Assembly (NCBI RefSeq): GCF_001047675.1
Contig: NZ_CP011975.1
Span: forward strand, 2,520,073 to 2,584,072
Direction: 5' to 3'
DNA from: Yersinia aleksiciae
Lineage (GTDB): Bacteria > Pseudomonadota > Gammaproteobacteria > Enterobacterales > Enterobacteriaceae
DNA: 64,000 nt
The notes beneath the pieces were generated by a model, which saw only the letters and a list, made by a program, of their open reading frames with translations, was not told the DNA's origin and did no database searches. Shown here piece by piece: positions 31,121 to 40,805 of the stretch (within the stretch, counting starts at the first letter, position 1; the number at the start of each line of letters is the position of its first letter). The position numbers and the translations under genes were made by a program.

Positions 31121-31642
31121 GTGTTGGGAGAACTACGAGCACGTCTTGTGCGTCAAGGGCCTGCGCTGTTGCGGGGGCCGCTAAAGTTGACACCATTTGC
31201 CTTACAGCGGCAGGTCATAGAGCAAGTTCTGGGGTGGCAATTCCGCCAGGCATTGTTGGACGGCGATCTGGCGTTTCTGGAGTCCCGCTGGTTAAAAATT
31301 GAAGTGCGCGATCTCGCGTTGCAATGGTTTATGACGGTAGAAAACGGTAGGCTGGTGGTGAGCCAACAGGCTGAAGCGGATGTGAGCTTTAGTGGTGATG
31401 CCAACGATCTGATTTTGATCGCTGCCCGTAAAGAAGATCCGGATACGCTATTTTTCCAGCGCCGGTTACGAATTGAAGGGGATACCGAATTGGGCTTGTA
31501 TGTGAAAAATCTGATGGATGCCATTGAGTTGGAATCCATGCCAACCCTGCTGCGAGTGGGCCTGCAACAACTGGCAGAATTTATTGAGGCGGGTCAGCAA
31601 GAGGGTGCGGCAAGTGCTTCCCGCACATTAGCATCATGTTGA
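31121..31642 (+). CDS. ubiT: Ubiquinone biosynthesis accessory factor UbiT (YhbT), SCP2 domain
   Basis: Lipid-binding SCP2-domain protein required for O2-independent ubiquinone synthesis, the anaerobic counterpart of UbiJ. It has 173 residues. The SCP2 fold is shown by the strand series LKIEVRDLALQWFMTVENGRLVV, EADVSFSGDANDLILIA and FFQRRLRIEGDTELGLYVKNLMD. The start is GTG 31121 with AAGGAG eight bases upstream. Its stop overlaps the yhbS ATG by seven bases. It is divergent from ubiU, so the three ubi genes flank a shared promoter region. Confidence 0.93.
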   Translation: MLGELRARLVRQGPALLRGPLKLTPFALQRQVIEQVLGWQFRQALLDGDLAFLESRWLKIEVRDLALQWFMTVENGRLVVSQQAEADVSFSGDANDLILIAARKEDPDTLFFQRRLRIEGDTELGLYVKNLMDAIELESMPTLLRVGLQQLAEFIEAGQQEGAASASRTLASC

Positions 31643-32139
31643 TCAGGGTAGAAATTCCGGTGGATGCACCGGGGATCGACACGCTATTACGCCACTCATT
31701 TGAGAGCAATGACGAAGCAGAGCTGGTGCAGCAACTGCGCGAAGATGGCTTGCTGACGCTGGGGATTGTGGCGACGGATGACGAAGGCGGAGTGGTCGGT
31801 TATGCGGCATTCAGCCCGGTCGAAGTTGGCGGTGAAGATCGTCAATGGGTCGCGCTGGCACCACTGGCAGTGGATGAGAGTCTGCGTCGGCAAGGTTTGG
31901 CTGAAAAGCTGGTATATGAGGGACTCGATTCGCTTAATGAGTTCGGCTATGCCGCTGTCGTGGTGTTGGGTGATCCTGCCTACTATCAGCGCTTCGGTTT
32001 TGTTCCGGCTGCCCGTCACCAATTGACTTGCCGCTGGCCTGGCACCGAAGAGGCTTTTCAGGTTTATGCTTTGGCGGAAGATGCCCTGGCTGATGCTGAT
32101 GGCGAAGTGGTATTCTCTGCCCCGTTCAGTCGGTTCTAA
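31636..32139 (+). CDS. yhbS: GNAT-family N-acetyltransferase YhbS
   Basis: A 167-residue acetyltransferase fold, close to E. coli YhbS. The acetyl-CoA-binding motif A is [21 protein letters not shown], with the usual Q/RxxG loop, and motif B follows in [19 protein letters not shown]. The substrate is unknown; E. coli YhbS has been linked with lipid-related functions, but the sequence does not show this. It overlaps ubiT by seven bases, so it is translated from the same mRNA, and its 3' end overlaps the convergent yhbQ by 14 bases. Confidence 0.9.
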   Translation: MLIRVEIPVDAPGIDTLLRHSFESNDEAELVQQLREDGLLTLGIVATDDEGGVVGYAAFSPVEVGGEDRQWVALAPLAVDESLRRQGLAEKLVYEGLDSLNEFGYAAVVVLGDPAYYQRFGFVPAARHQLTCRWPGTEEAFQVYALAEDALADADGEVVFSAPFSRF

Positions 32140-32449
32140 CCGTTAACGCCTGATCGCCCACGCTGTTATCGCTAAGCATGGCTATCAGTGAAGGAGGCTG
32201 GCTCATCACCAGCTTCTCTTTTTGCGGTTTACTGAGCTGTTTCACCCGATATTCCAGCTTCAATGCTGTCGAGCGATCCCCTGCTTCACATTGAAATACC
32301 AGCGTTAACTCGCCTTTCCCTCGCAGCGCTTTTGCCCCTTTCCCGCTCTGATGTTGTGCCAACCGCCGTGCAACATCGGTGGTAATGCCGGTATACAGCA
32401 TGCCGGAGGCGGTGCGCAGCAGATAGAGATACCAAAGGCTATCCGTCAT
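32126..32449 (-). CDS. yhbQ: GIY-YIG nuclease-domain protein YhbQ
   Basis: A 107-residue single-domain GIY-YIG protein of the UPF0213 group. The signature appears as [27 protein letters not shown], with the catalytic Arg (ARR) and the conserved Glu in [13 protein letters not shown]. coli YhbQ shows DNA endonuclease activity in vitro. It is on the strand opposite to yhbS, and the two stop regions overlap. Confidence 0.9.
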   Translation of the reverse strand: MTDSLWYLYLLRTASGMLYTGITTDVARRLAQHQSGKGAKALRGKGELTLVFQCEAGDRSTALKLEYRVKQLSKPQKEKLVMSQPPSLIAMLSDNSVGDQALTVRTD

Positions 32450-32578
32450 AATCTTCTTCCAGTCCGGGGGTAGCGGTTTGGAACATTATTACCGGAATTG
32501 CGGGCCGTATCCTGACTTTTTTATCTGCTGGCACCTGATCCTGCTAAATCAACGTACTGATTATTTTGTTTTTACTGA

Positions 32579-33895
32579 TTATTTAGTCTTTGCTGCAAAT
32601 TCAAAGCGTGGTGAAACCAAACCGTACAGTGTCCAGCCGAGGAAGGTCACAATCGCCCCCCACGTCATGGCTTCCTGACCTGAGCTATAGAGTGCATAGA
32701 AGCTGTACATCGCGCCGATAAAGGCAATGATATTTGCTTTGCGGGCCTTCGCCGGTGCGACATTGGCGGTTTTCTGAATAATCACCAGTGCGGCCATCGA
32801 CAGAATATAAGGGATAATATTGGTGACTACCGCCAGATTGACCAGCACGTTGAACTGCTTGTTCAGCGACGGGCTAATGGTCATCAGCGACAACACACTC
32901 TGGATGATAACAATGGTCAACATCCCTTTGACTGGTGCATCTGCTTTACTGACTTTAGAGAAGATTTTCGGGAAGAAGCCTTCATCGGCAGAGGATTTGA
33001 ACACCTGAGCGATGGTGAACTGCCAGCCGAGCAGTGAACCCACACAGGACATAATCATCAATGCCATGATGATTTTCCCGACTGCTGGGGTGAACATATA
33101 AGCGAACGCCAGACCAAACGGCGCGGTAGAGTTAGCCAGATCCATATTCGGCACAATACCGGCAATCACGTTGGTTGAGATGATATAGATAACCGCTGCA
33201 CCTAAAGTCCCACCCAATACGGCGATCGGAACATTACGTTCAGGGTTTTCTACTGCATCGGTATTCGCACAAGCAGATTCCAGGCCCAAGAAAGCCCACA
33301 GTGTCATTGAGATAGAAGATCCAATAGCTTCAAAGGTTGGCACGCCATGTGGATTCCACGCCGCCATATAGGCTGAGCCGCTAAACCAGAACCAGCCAAC
33401 AATAGAGATACCCACTACTGGGATAATTACCCCCCAGATAGTCACACTACTGATTTGACCGGTAATACGTGCGCCACCAAAGTTAGCCACGGTAGCCAGC
33501 CACAGAACACCGATGGTCGCGATACAGATACCCAGTGGTGTCAGCGTTGCACCCAGTAATTCGGTCCCATAACCCACGGCTGAAATGGCAATGGCGATAT
33601 TGGCAATCAGCAGTGAAGCACCATAGGTATAGTTAGCCATAAAGTTGCCGGACTTACCGAAAGCATACTCTGCATAACCCCCCATCCCACCTGATTTACG
33701 ACTGAACATACCGCACTGGGCGAAGGCATAGGCCAGCGCCATAGAACCTACTGCGGTGACTAACCATGAAACGATAGAAATCGTCCCAACTTCGGCGAGT
33801 TTGGTTGGCAGCATAATTATGCCAGACCCCATCATATTGACGGCGGTCAGAATAGTCAGCTGTACGACTCCCATCTTATTATTTGTTTTACTCAT
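32579..33895 (-). CDS. potE: Putrescine-ornithine antiporter PotE
   Basis: Inner-membrane APC-superfamily antiporter with twelve predicted helices (438 residues; E. coli 439). It exchanges external ornithine for the putrescine made by SpeF and so exports a proton equivalent. The N-terminus MSKTNNKMGVVQLTILTAVNMMGSGIIMLPTKLAEVGTIS contains the helix I glycine motif of the family. It lies 93 bases after speF on the same strand and forms the speF-potE acid-stress operon. No strong terminator was seen before yhbQ. Confidence 0.96.
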   Translation of the reverse strand: MSKTNNKMGVVQLTILTAVNMMGSGIIMLPTKLAEVGTISIVSWLVTAVGSMALAYAFAQCGMFSRKSGGMGGYAEYAFGKSGNFMANYTYGASLLIANIAIAISAVGYGTELLGATLTPLGICIATIGVLWLATVANFGGARITGQISSVTIWGVIIPVVGISIVGWFWFSGSAYMAAWNPHGVPTFEAIGSSISMTLWAFLGLESACANTDAVENPERNVPIAVLGGTLGAAVIYIISTNVIAGIVPNMDLANSTAPFGLAFAYMFTPAVGKIIMALMIMSCVGSLLGWQFTIAQVFKSSADEGFFPKIFSKVSKADAPVKGMLTIVIIQSVLSLMTISPSLNKQFNVLVNLAVVTNIIPYILSMAALVIIQKTANVAPAKARKANIIAFIGAMYSFYALYSSGQEAMTWGAIVTFLGWTLYGLVSPRFEFAAKTK

Positions 33896-33988
33896 TTTTA
33901 TTATCTCTTTTTTAATTTCAGAGACTGCGGGAATAAGTTATCCCCGCAGATTGAGCGATAGTTGGTGTTGTAGAAATAAAAAATCATC

Positions 33989-36160
33989 TCATTTTATTGA
34001 TTGTTTCATCATATAACCGTATGCGCGGTTCCATCCGTCTTCATCGACTTGCAAATAAACACCTTGTAATTCAGGTGCGAAACCTGGCAGCAAGTTAATA
34101 CTCTCTTCTAATGCCAGGAAATAACGTTGGGCTGCGCCGCCCCAAACTTCACCAGGGACCACACACAATACTCCCGGTGGGTAAGGAAGCGCACCTTCAG
34201 CGGCAATTCGACCTTCTGCTTTACACAGTGGCACTAATTCAGCATGACCACGGACGAATTCAATATTGGCATCTTGTGGATTCATCATGACTTTAGGGAA
34301 ATACTGTTTACGGAACATCTCTTTTTGCAGCTGCTTAACATCATAGCTGACATAAAGATCATGCATTTCCTGACATAATTTACCGATGGTATAACCTTTG
34401 TAGCGAGTTTCATTATTGCGATACACGGTCGGTAATACATCGCTTAACATGGCGTCTTCTTCAATGAAACGTTCGAATCGAGCAATTTGCGCGACCAGAT
34501 GTTGCATTTTCGCCAAGTCTTCTGCTGGCGTTAATAAGAACAAAATTGAATTCAAATCGCATTTTTCAGGCACGATACCATTTTCGCGCAAGAAATTAGC
34601 CAGAATAGTGGCAGGAATACCTGATGCAGTATATTCGCCAGTATTAGTATCAATCCCTGGTGTAGTTAATAGCAGTTTGCATGGATCGACAAAGTATTGT
34701 GACGCTTCATAACCTTCAAACGCATGCCATTTTTCGCCGGGAATAAAGTTAAAGAAACGCAAATCCTGTGCCATAGCTTCGGTGTCATATTGCTGCCAAG
34801 GCTTGCCGTCAACTTCGACCGGAACAAAAGGCTTAATCATGTTGCAGGTATTTAAAATCATTTTACGTGCTTCAATACCGGTCTTAACACAATCCAGCCA
34901 CATACGTTGACCACTTTTCCCTTCATGCATTTTTGCGTTGACATCTAATGCAGCAAATAACGGATAGAATGGGCTGGTGGAGGCGTGCAGCATAAAAGCG
35001 TTATTAAAGCGTTTGTGGTTGCAGTAGCGATCCTGGCCTTTAATGTGTTTATCTTTCTTATGAATCTGCGAGGTTTGTGAGAAGCCCGCTTGTTGTTTAT
35101 GGACTGACTGGGTAACGATAATACCGGGATCGTTTTCATTCAGTTCAAGTAATAATGGTGAACAATCCTTCATCATCGGAATAAATTGTTCGTAGCCCAC
35201 CCAAGCGGAGTCAAACAGAATATAGTCGCAAAGGTGACCAATCTTATCCACGACCTGACGAGCGTTATAAATGGTGCCGTCATAGGTGCCCAGTTGGATA
35301 ATTGCCAGGCGGAATGGACGTGCTTCGTTAGCGCGTTCAGGCGCTACGCTACGTATTTGTTCGCGCAGGTATTTCTCTTCAAAACAGTGGGCGTCAATCC
35401 CACCGATAAAACCAAACGGGTTACGGGCAGTTTCCAGATATACCGGTGTTGCACCCGCTTGAATCAGGGCGCCATGGTGGTTGGATTTATGGTTATTACG
35501 GTCAAACAGTACCAGATCGCCACGTGCCAACAGCGCATTGGTTGCCACTTTATTTGAGGCAGATGTCCCATTCAGGACGAAATAAGTTTTGTCGGCATTA
35601 AAGACTTTCGCTGCATGTTTTTGTGCATCACAAGGTGCGCCTTCGTGAATAAGCAAGTCACCTAATTTGACGTCAGCATTACACATGTCAGAGCGGAAAA
35701 TAGTTTCTCCGTAGAAGTCAAAGAATTGGCGACCCGCTGGATGTTTACGGAAGAATTGCCCCCCCTGATGCCCTGGGCAAGCAAAGGTCGAGTTCCCCAT
35801 TTCAACATATTTTTTTAATGTACTGAAGAATGGGGGCAGCAGATCTTTTTCATATTTTTCTGCCGCTGATTCCAGTTGTTTACCATAAAAATCAGTGTTG
35901 TCACCGCAGAGTTCAAATACCCCATTTAATGAGGGTAATACATCGGAATTGAGTTCTTCTTCACAGCAAACCGCCGCAAAAATCGGGATTTCTAGTCCTA
36001 AGGCATGAATGCTATCAATGACACCATTATTAATGTCTTGGACTGAAAGCACGACCGCCGCAACATCGGTAAAATCTGTGTGTAAAACATCCACAACTTC
36101 GCGCTGAGATTCAAAGCAGGGTATAGCCGAAGTACTTGCCGCAATATTTAATTTTTTCAT
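33989..36160 (-). CDS. speF: Inducible ornithine decarboxylase SpeF
   Basis: PLP-dependent biodegradative ornithine decarboxylase, which makes putrescine and consumes protons. It has 723 residues with an N-terminal receiver-like wing domain (to about 105), the large aminotransferase-fold domain and a C-terminal domain. The PLP lysine lies in TQSVHKQQAGFSQTSQIH, and the TSASNKVA, DRNNHKSNHHG and FDSAWVGYE motifs complete the cofactor site. It is first in speF-potE. Regulation is expected through the SpeFL leader peptide encoded 461 bases upstream and the long leader between them. Confidence 0.97.
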   Translation of the reverse strand: MKKLNIAASTSAIPCFESQREVVDVLHTDFTDVAAVVLSVQDINNGVIDSIHALGLEIPIFAAVCCEEELNSDVLPSLNGVFELCGDNTDFYGKQLESAAEKYEKDLLPPFFSTLKKYVEMGNSTFACPGHQGGQFFRKHPAGRQFFDFYGETIFRSDMCNADVKLGDLLIHEGAPCDAQKHAAKVFNADKTYFVLNGTSASNKVATNALLARGDLVLFDRNNHKSNHHGALIQAGATPVYLETARNPFGFIGGIDAHCFEEKYLREQIRSVAPERANEARPFRLAIIQLGTYDGTIYNARQVVDKIGHLCDYILFDSAWVGYEQFIPMMKDCSPLLLELNENDPGIIVTQSVHKQQAGFSQTSQIHKKDKHIKGQDRYCNHKRFNNAFMLHASTSPFYPLFAALDVNAKMHEGKSGQRMWLDCVKTGIEARKMILNTCNMIKPFVPVEVDGKPWQQYDTEAMAQDLRFFNFIPGEKWHAFEGYEASQYFVDPCKLLLTTPGIDTNTGEYTASGIPATILANFLRENGIVPEKCDLNSILFLLTPAEDLAKMQHLVAQIARFERFIEEDAMLSDVLPTVYRNNETRYKGYTIGKLCQEMHDLYVSYDVKQLQKEMFRKQYFPKVMMNPQDANIEFVRGHAELVPLCKAEGRIAAEGALPYPPGVLCVVPGEVWGGAAQRYFLALEESINLLPGFAPELQGVYLQVDEDGWNRAYGYMMKQSIK

Positions 36161-36621
36161 TATAGATTCTCTTTTATTTTATTTAGGGTATATAAACCCG
36201 TCCAACATTTTTGCAAATTGGATTCAGTCGTTTAATAAATTCGATGTATAGCAGGCCGTATCAATGAAATAATGTTCATTGATATTTTTTCTGCTTTAGC
36301 TCTTTTCTGCGAAACACAACGGCTGAATCTCAGGCGCAGTGATCCTTATGTCATTTGGCATTAATGACAGAGGTGACATTAAATTTTCACGGGATAGCTA
36401 TGTTTCTGCTGGAAGATAATTAACACTGGGTCTCTATCGGCTAAGTAATAGCATCACTTGCGCTGATAGCAATAAGAATAAAACCGAGCATTAGCATCTT
36501 CTGAGAACGCAGACAATAGTTAACATTACGCAAAGTTCAGAAAATCACTTTTCGTATCTGTCAAATATTGCGCATAGACAATGACTATCCAATAAAAACG
36601 GATGTCATCGCAAGAGGGGTA
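36161..36621 (-). promoter_or_regulatory. Long untranslated leader between speFL and speF
   Basis: No gene is present in these 461 bases. In E. coli the corresponding leader contains Rho-entry sequence that stops transcription unless a ribosome stalls at the end of speFL when ornithine is high. The same role is inferred from position. The stretch includes an ATTCAATG-type inverted region near 36270-36282 (CAATGAAATAATGTTCATTG). Confidence 0.65.
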
Positions 36622-36726
36622 TTATCTAAAATGGAAATAGGAAAAGCTAAAATAACTACGGTGTGCCGGCATCATTAAATGCGTGGTCCGCCTTATATGC
36701 GCCATTTTCTTGTTGTTATTTTCCAT
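36622..36726 (-). CDS. speFL: Ornithine-sensing leader peptide SpeFL
   Basis: A 34-residue reading frame found by eye upstream of speF, the same length as E. coli SpeFL. It starts MENNNKKMAHIRRTTHLMM and ends FHFR. Conserved against E. coli are the first four residues, His10-Ile11-Arg12-Arg13-Thr14-Thr15-His16, Ala21-His22-Arg23 and an aromatic C-terminal half ending in Arg34. The Arg12-Arg13 pair uses AGG and CGG, rare codons, as in E. coli. In E. coli this nascent peptide binds ornithine in the ribosome exit tunnel, stalls translation and turns on speF-potE. The C-terminal effector segment differs in detail. Confidence 0.9.
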   Translation of the reverse strand: MENNNKKMAHIRRTTHLMMPAHRSYFSFSYFHFR

Positions 36727-37279
36727 TTGCGTAAGATCTCTGTTTTTTTAAACAAATTTTGGTTTTAAACAAGGTTTTCGTTTTAAGTAAGATTGACAAA
36801 AAACGAGCTGATGGCGGCTATTTTAGTCATAACACTTATTCATTCTGTGACGCACGTCATGTTTTTATTCTATTTTAAAATGCACTTTGACTAAAAAATG
36901 AATAAATAATCGATTTTATTCGTTTTAAACGGTTTTTATTCAAAACTGTACTGTATGTTATGCAAAACAGTAGGGCTATATTTAACACGCAGGATACATT
37001 GGCTGGCTTATTATTATCCAACATACGTAATGAGAGCGGGTTCTTAATATATTTTGTATTTTATTTGTTAATCCATAATTATTTGTTACAGACTCAGTTA
37101 TACGCAAATTTTGCATATAAATTCATAATCATCTTATGCAGTAAATGTTAGCTAAATCACGTTATCAGGCACTTTCTCGCCAGTGACCCTATTCTTAGGG
37201 AGGATATGCTGGGAATGCTCCCCTCATTAGCGATAAGTACGGGGAAAGTGGGGCAATGGCTGCCCCGACATGGATAACG
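36727..37279. other. 553-base AT-rich gap between speFL and the uronate locus
   Basis: No gene is convincing. It must contain the speFL-speF-potE promoter (minus strand). A 63-codon plus-strand frame at 36960 has no ribosome-binding site and an AT-driven composition. No terminator is obvious after the heparinase-family gene at 37280. Confidence 0.5.
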
Positions 37280-39283
37280 TTAACTGAATAGCGGTAGGCT
37301 ATTGCGGGTAAAAGGAATTTTCACCTGTATAACCTGCTGCTGACGGGTTAATTCGAGAGAGAATATCTCGCCATCATTCTCCACCCTGACCTGCAATAGT
37401 GGGTCGTGATCATTCAAATCAAAGACGCACGCCACCTGTGCTTCCAGCTGGCAGTTACGCAAAATCAGGTAGCTGATATCACGCACTGATGGATTTGCCG
37501 GTGCCAATCCTTGGAAAAGCATAGCATCGGCGGCTAACCAAAGTGAGAGTGGGCGAGCGGCCGTCTGATACTGACACTGGAGCACGCCGTTCAATGGTTG
37601 GGCAGTGACTTGATGCAAGTATTGCATTGGCCCGTGGTCACTCAAAGTCACAGGTTCACCCAAGCGCTCTGTTGCCATACCATCAAGATGCAGTGCCCAG
37701 TCCCACTGCTGTTGATGTGGATTGATAATGCTGCTGAGATCGATGATGGCATCATCCAGCCACAAAATACGGCGGCGGAATTTGACATCACGATAAGCTT
37801 CGCAATCCCATTGGATGCGGGTATGGCTATCCAGCTCTGGCGCTTTTTGACTCCAATCCACCTCGGTGTCCAGCCAACTGAAAACCGCCGATTGATGCCA
37901 GTTATGAATAATCGGTACCGCTGGAGGTTGATTCGTCTGGTTGATACTGAGCGTATTGTGGGTTGAGCTATTTTTGTAGTAGCCATAATGCAACTGTGCA
38001 CCATAGCCCGTGGTGCCTAAATCGGGCAGGATCTCTTGCCCTTGCTCAAACAGGATTAAGTTCAGCCGATCATAGTGATCATGCTCACCACCATAGGGGC
38101 TGTGTTTTACCAGCAGTGCCCGACCGGATTGTGGCTGACGCAAGATGGTTAATCCGCAGTCCGGTGCATGGAGTGTATCCGTCGGGATGACATCAATGAT
38201 CTGTGGTGGTAACTGGTCAACGCCATACAGCAGCGCATCCAGATTTAGGCGCGGTTGTTGGCGATAAATATGTTGCAGGGCTGCGGCATATTCATCATAG
38301 CCATAAATCTTGAAAGCAAATTCATATAAATGTGTATGGTTGAGCTGCTCCTGTCCGGCGGTGCAATCATTTATTCGGGGGAATGTACCATCTGGCATCA
38401 ACAGTTTGAGTGGGAAGCTGAGCATGTCGCGGTAATAGGGGAGAGCCAACAAGCTGTAGCGACTGCCTGCGGCCAGTTTTTCAAATGACCAGAAGCCTTG
38501 TAACGCATAAAAATGGTAATGCACCGAGCCTTCAAACCACATTCCTTCACTGAATAGCCCGTGCTCTAACTGATAGCGCAGACCATAATCGGCATTCACC
38601 GCAGACTCAATATAGTGCTCATCGTCGAGGATTAAGCCAATGACGGCGATAGCACTGTTGATTTTCACTTCATGGTTATGTAACTGGCGGGTACGGTGTT
38701 GCATCAGAAAATCCGCGCCCTCCCGCAATAACCGCCCGGCGATGCAGTCGCGTTGCTCCTGACTGAGGGCATCGGCAATAAAATCATATCCCAGCGCGAA
38801 ATCGAGTAGGCAATTCGCTTCACACAATGTCTGTGCATTGGCTTTGCCCGGTCCGTTGTACGGAATACCGCCGTGCACTTCATAGTCAGGATAGTAGCGG
38901 GCATAATCGATCAAAATATCCCGCACTTTATTGAAGTAGCCTATCTCTCCGGTCAGTTGCCACAGCAAGCCGAGCTGATTGCAGGCTTTGGCGTTCAGGC
39001 CGTTAAGCGCCCGCCACCAAGCGCCATCATAGGGTTCGCCGCTAAAGAGATGTGCATCTACCGGGCAGTGGTGCTGGGTGGGCGAGTCGCGATCCCACTC
39101 CAACTGCACACCGTGATCGGGGCAATAATAGTAGTGGTTCCAGGTGGCAATACCGGTGACAGGAACCAGGGTTTTTGAGTTCAAAACAACCTGATTACCT
39201 GCAATCAGCGTGGTGATAATCTCCGGCTGCTGCACGACCCGCTGGCGGATTTTAACCATCTGCCGATCCGTAAACTGCTTCAT
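37280..39283 (-). CDS. Heparinase II/III-family polysaccharide lyase (probable oligo-uronate lyase)
   Basis: A 667-residue protein with the two-part layout of heparinase II/III-type lyases: an N-terminal alpha-toroid (about 60-340) and a C-terminal beta-sandwich (from about 380). In the first part the likely catalytic residues lie in HNHEVKINSAIAVIG and FEGSVHYHFYALQG. The second part begins HSPYGGEHDHYDRLNLILF, a family signature with metal- or substrate-binding histidines, followed by ILPDLGTTGYG. No signal peptide is seen, so it is probably cytoplasmic and cuts imported oligosaccharides. It lies 23 bases after the secreted alginate-lyase-family gene. The exact substrate (alginate, glucuronan or another uronate polymer) cannot be told from the sequence. 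Confidence 0.85.
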   Translation of the reverse strand: MKQFTDRQMVKIRQRVVQQPEIITTLIAGNQVVLNSKTLVPVTGIATWNHYYYCPDHGVQLEWDRDSPTQHHCPVDAHLFSGEPYDGAWWRALNGLNAKACNQLGLLWQLTGEIGYFNKVRDILIDYARYYPDYEVHGGIPYNGPGKANAQTLCEANCLLDFALGYDFIADALSQEQRDCIAGRLLREGADFLMQHRTRQLHNHEVKINSAIAVIGLILDDEHYIESAVNADYGLRYQLEHGLFSEGMWFEGSVHYHFYALQGFWSFEKLAAGSRYSLLALPYYRDMLSFPLKLLMPDGTFPRINDCTAGQEQLNHTHLYEFAFKIYGYDEYAAALQHIYRQQPRLNLDALLYGVDQLPPQIIDVIPTDTLHAPDCGLTILRQPQSGRALLVKHSPYGGEHDHYDRLNLILFEQGQEILPDLGTTGYGAQLHYGYYKNSSTHNTLSINQTNQPPAVPIIHNWHQSAVFSWLDTEVDWSQKAPELDSHTRIQWDCEAYRDVKFRRRILWLDDAIIDLSSIINPHQQQWDWALHLDGMATERLGEPVTLSDHGPMQYLHQVTAQPLNGVLQCQYQTAARPLSLWLAADAMLFQGLAPANPSVRDISYLILRNCQLEAQVACVFDLNDHDPLLQVRVENDGEIFSLELTRQQQVIQVKIPFTRNSLPLFS

Positions 39284-39306
39284 AGCTGATGTGTCCTCGA
39301 CGATGC

Positions 39307-40542
39307 TTATTTTTTTGCGTTCAGGGGCTGTGTTATCGGGTAGAGCAGGATTTCAACAGCATCCGGGTATTTGGCCATCAGATATTGCGCTTTCTGTTGG
39401 AAATCAGGGTCTGTCGGGTAGGCACGAGCGGCGGTGATCATATTGACCAGTGCTTTTTTGTCCTGAACACCATCCAGATCTTTGTATGGCCAAACTTGGT
39501 CGGTATTGATAAAGCCCGCGACATATTGATAGCCTTTTTTGAGGCTATGTTCGTCGAGAGTGAAGTTCCAGATATCTTTGTCGGCGACTTCACCTAGTCG
39601 ACCCAGTTTGTTGTAGGCTTCCAGATGGAAATTACTGTAGTGCCACGGACGAGTGCGCTCCAGCTCGGCATTTTGTCGCCCCTGCATATCAAAATGTGAT
39701 GGGATGCGGCGCAGTTGCGTGATCTCCAGTCGTTTTTGAGCTGCTGCTTTTTGCTCGCTAAACAGGGCAAAAGAGGCGGCCTGCATATCAAAATAGGTGC
39801 CGTGATTATTGTGCCAATTGTCCTCTTCGAACCCGTTTTGGCTGGTGGTCATCCATTGATAAAAATCTTTATACCAGCCCTTAATTGCCTGGTAATCGGT
39901 ATCCTTAAGTACATTCGCTGGTCTTATCAATTCAACCGCGTCAATGACATCTACCAGCGCCCGACTGTCGATTAAGCCAATGCCACGACCTTCATTGATG
40001 CCCGGAATAGCTTGGGCATATTGTAGATTCGGGTTCATTCGGGTATCGGGATTGACGAACCAATTGACCAATTGGTCGCGCGCTTTTTCGGCATACTCAG
40101 GCTTGCCAGTAAAGCTATAGGCTAATGCCAGATAATAGACGTCGTCACTGAAGCTGTTCATGCGTTTTTTATCTGTTGCGTCACTATTGGCATCCGGATT
40201 TGTTTCCCCGTCTTTACGCAAATAAGGCATGCCATCTTTCTTGCTTGGGTCTGGCCACCAATAAGGCGGGAAGCTGTAATAGTCGTGTTTATCACCACTG
40301 GCGGCCAGCAAGTTTTTATCCATCACCGAGTACAGGGGTTTTCCCAGCGCTTTGTCAGCCTTAGCTATAAGATTTTTATAAGATTTTTCATATAGAGGGT
40401 TGTTTTGCTTAACCTGGGCAATGCTGTAATTGATATCATCCATTTTCAATAATAGTGGATGGCTCTCAGCGGCATAAATAAAAGGTGAAGCCCCCATGAG
40501 AATAGCCAATAATAGATTTTTCTTCCCCGGTATGTTCATCAT
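39307..40542 (-). CDS. Secreted alginate-lyase-family enzyme
   Basis: A 411-residue protein with a cleavable signal peptide (MMNIPGKKNLLLAILMGASPFIYA/AES), so it acts in the periplasm or outside. The mature part matches the Alginate_lyase (PF05426-like) alpha-barrel family that includes CAZy PL5 and PL38 types. Motifs shared with the paralogue at 45290 are HDYYSFPPYWWPDP, NWFVNPDTRMNPNLQYAQAI, GRGIGLIDSR, WHNNHGTYFD and ELERTRPWHYSNFHLEA. The His and Tyr residues of these motifs are the likely catalytic and substrate-binding ones. It is first in the minus-strand operon, divergent from the ABC importer. Confidence 0.85.
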   Translation of the reverse strand: MMNIPGKKNLLLAILMGASPFIYAAESHPLLLKMDDINYSIAQVKQNNPLYEKSYKNLIAKADKALGKPLYSVMDKNLLAASGDKHDYYSFPPYWWPDPSKKDGMPYLRKDGETNPDANSDATDKKRMNSFSDDVYYLALAYSFTGKPEYAEKARDQLVNWFVNPDTRMNPNLQYAQAIPGINEGRGIGLIDSRALVDVIDAVELIRPANVLKDTDYQAIKGWYKDFYQWMTTSQNGFEEDNWHNNHGTYFDMQAASFALFSEQKAAAQKRLEITQLRRIPSHFDMQGRQNAELERTRPWHYSNFHLEAYNKLGRLGEVADKDIWNFTLDEHSLKKGYQYVAGFINTDQVWPYKDLDGVQDKKALVNMITAARAYPTDPDFQQKAQYLMAKYPDAVEILLYPITQPLNAKK

Positions 40543-40788
40543 TACTTTCCTTATTCTTGATGGTTTACATTAATAAAAATAAAGTCACGGAGTTGGGGAG
40601 ATGTATCCCCCTATTTTTTAAAAATAGAATTACACCTAATAATAAAAAGGTTATGCAATCTGTAGCCCACTTGTTTTATAAAAAGTACGCGGTTCCATTT
40701 CAGATGGATTTGAATTCTAGGGTAAAGTTTCGGGGTTTTTGTGACTCAAGTCTATATTATAAATTCTCTATGAATAAATGACTTAAAT

Positions 40789-40804
40789 TGTGAGCGCCAT
40801 CAAA
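40789..40804. promoter_or_regulatory. Candidate CRP site
   Basis: TGTGA-GCGCCA-TCAAA matches the CRP consensus TGTGA-N6-TCACA in nine of ten key bases, with AAAT/ATT flanks. A second half-site, TGTGATCT, lies at 40940. Together they fit catabolite control of sugar-acid use. Confidence 0.5.
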
Positions 40805-40805
40805 T

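Noticed and set aside
36680..36770. Short plus-strand frame antisense to speFL with a hydrophobic/basic product
   Set aside because: It exists only because speFL is conserved on the other strand; no ribosome-binding site.
36960..37151. 63-codon plus-strand frame upstream of the heparinase-family gene
   Set aside because: AT-driven composition, no ribosome-binding site, no similarity, and it lies in a promoter-type gap.
40557..40781. 74-codon plus-strand frame in the divergent uronate promoter
   Set aside because: No good start signal and no recognisable protein features; overlaps a regulatory region.
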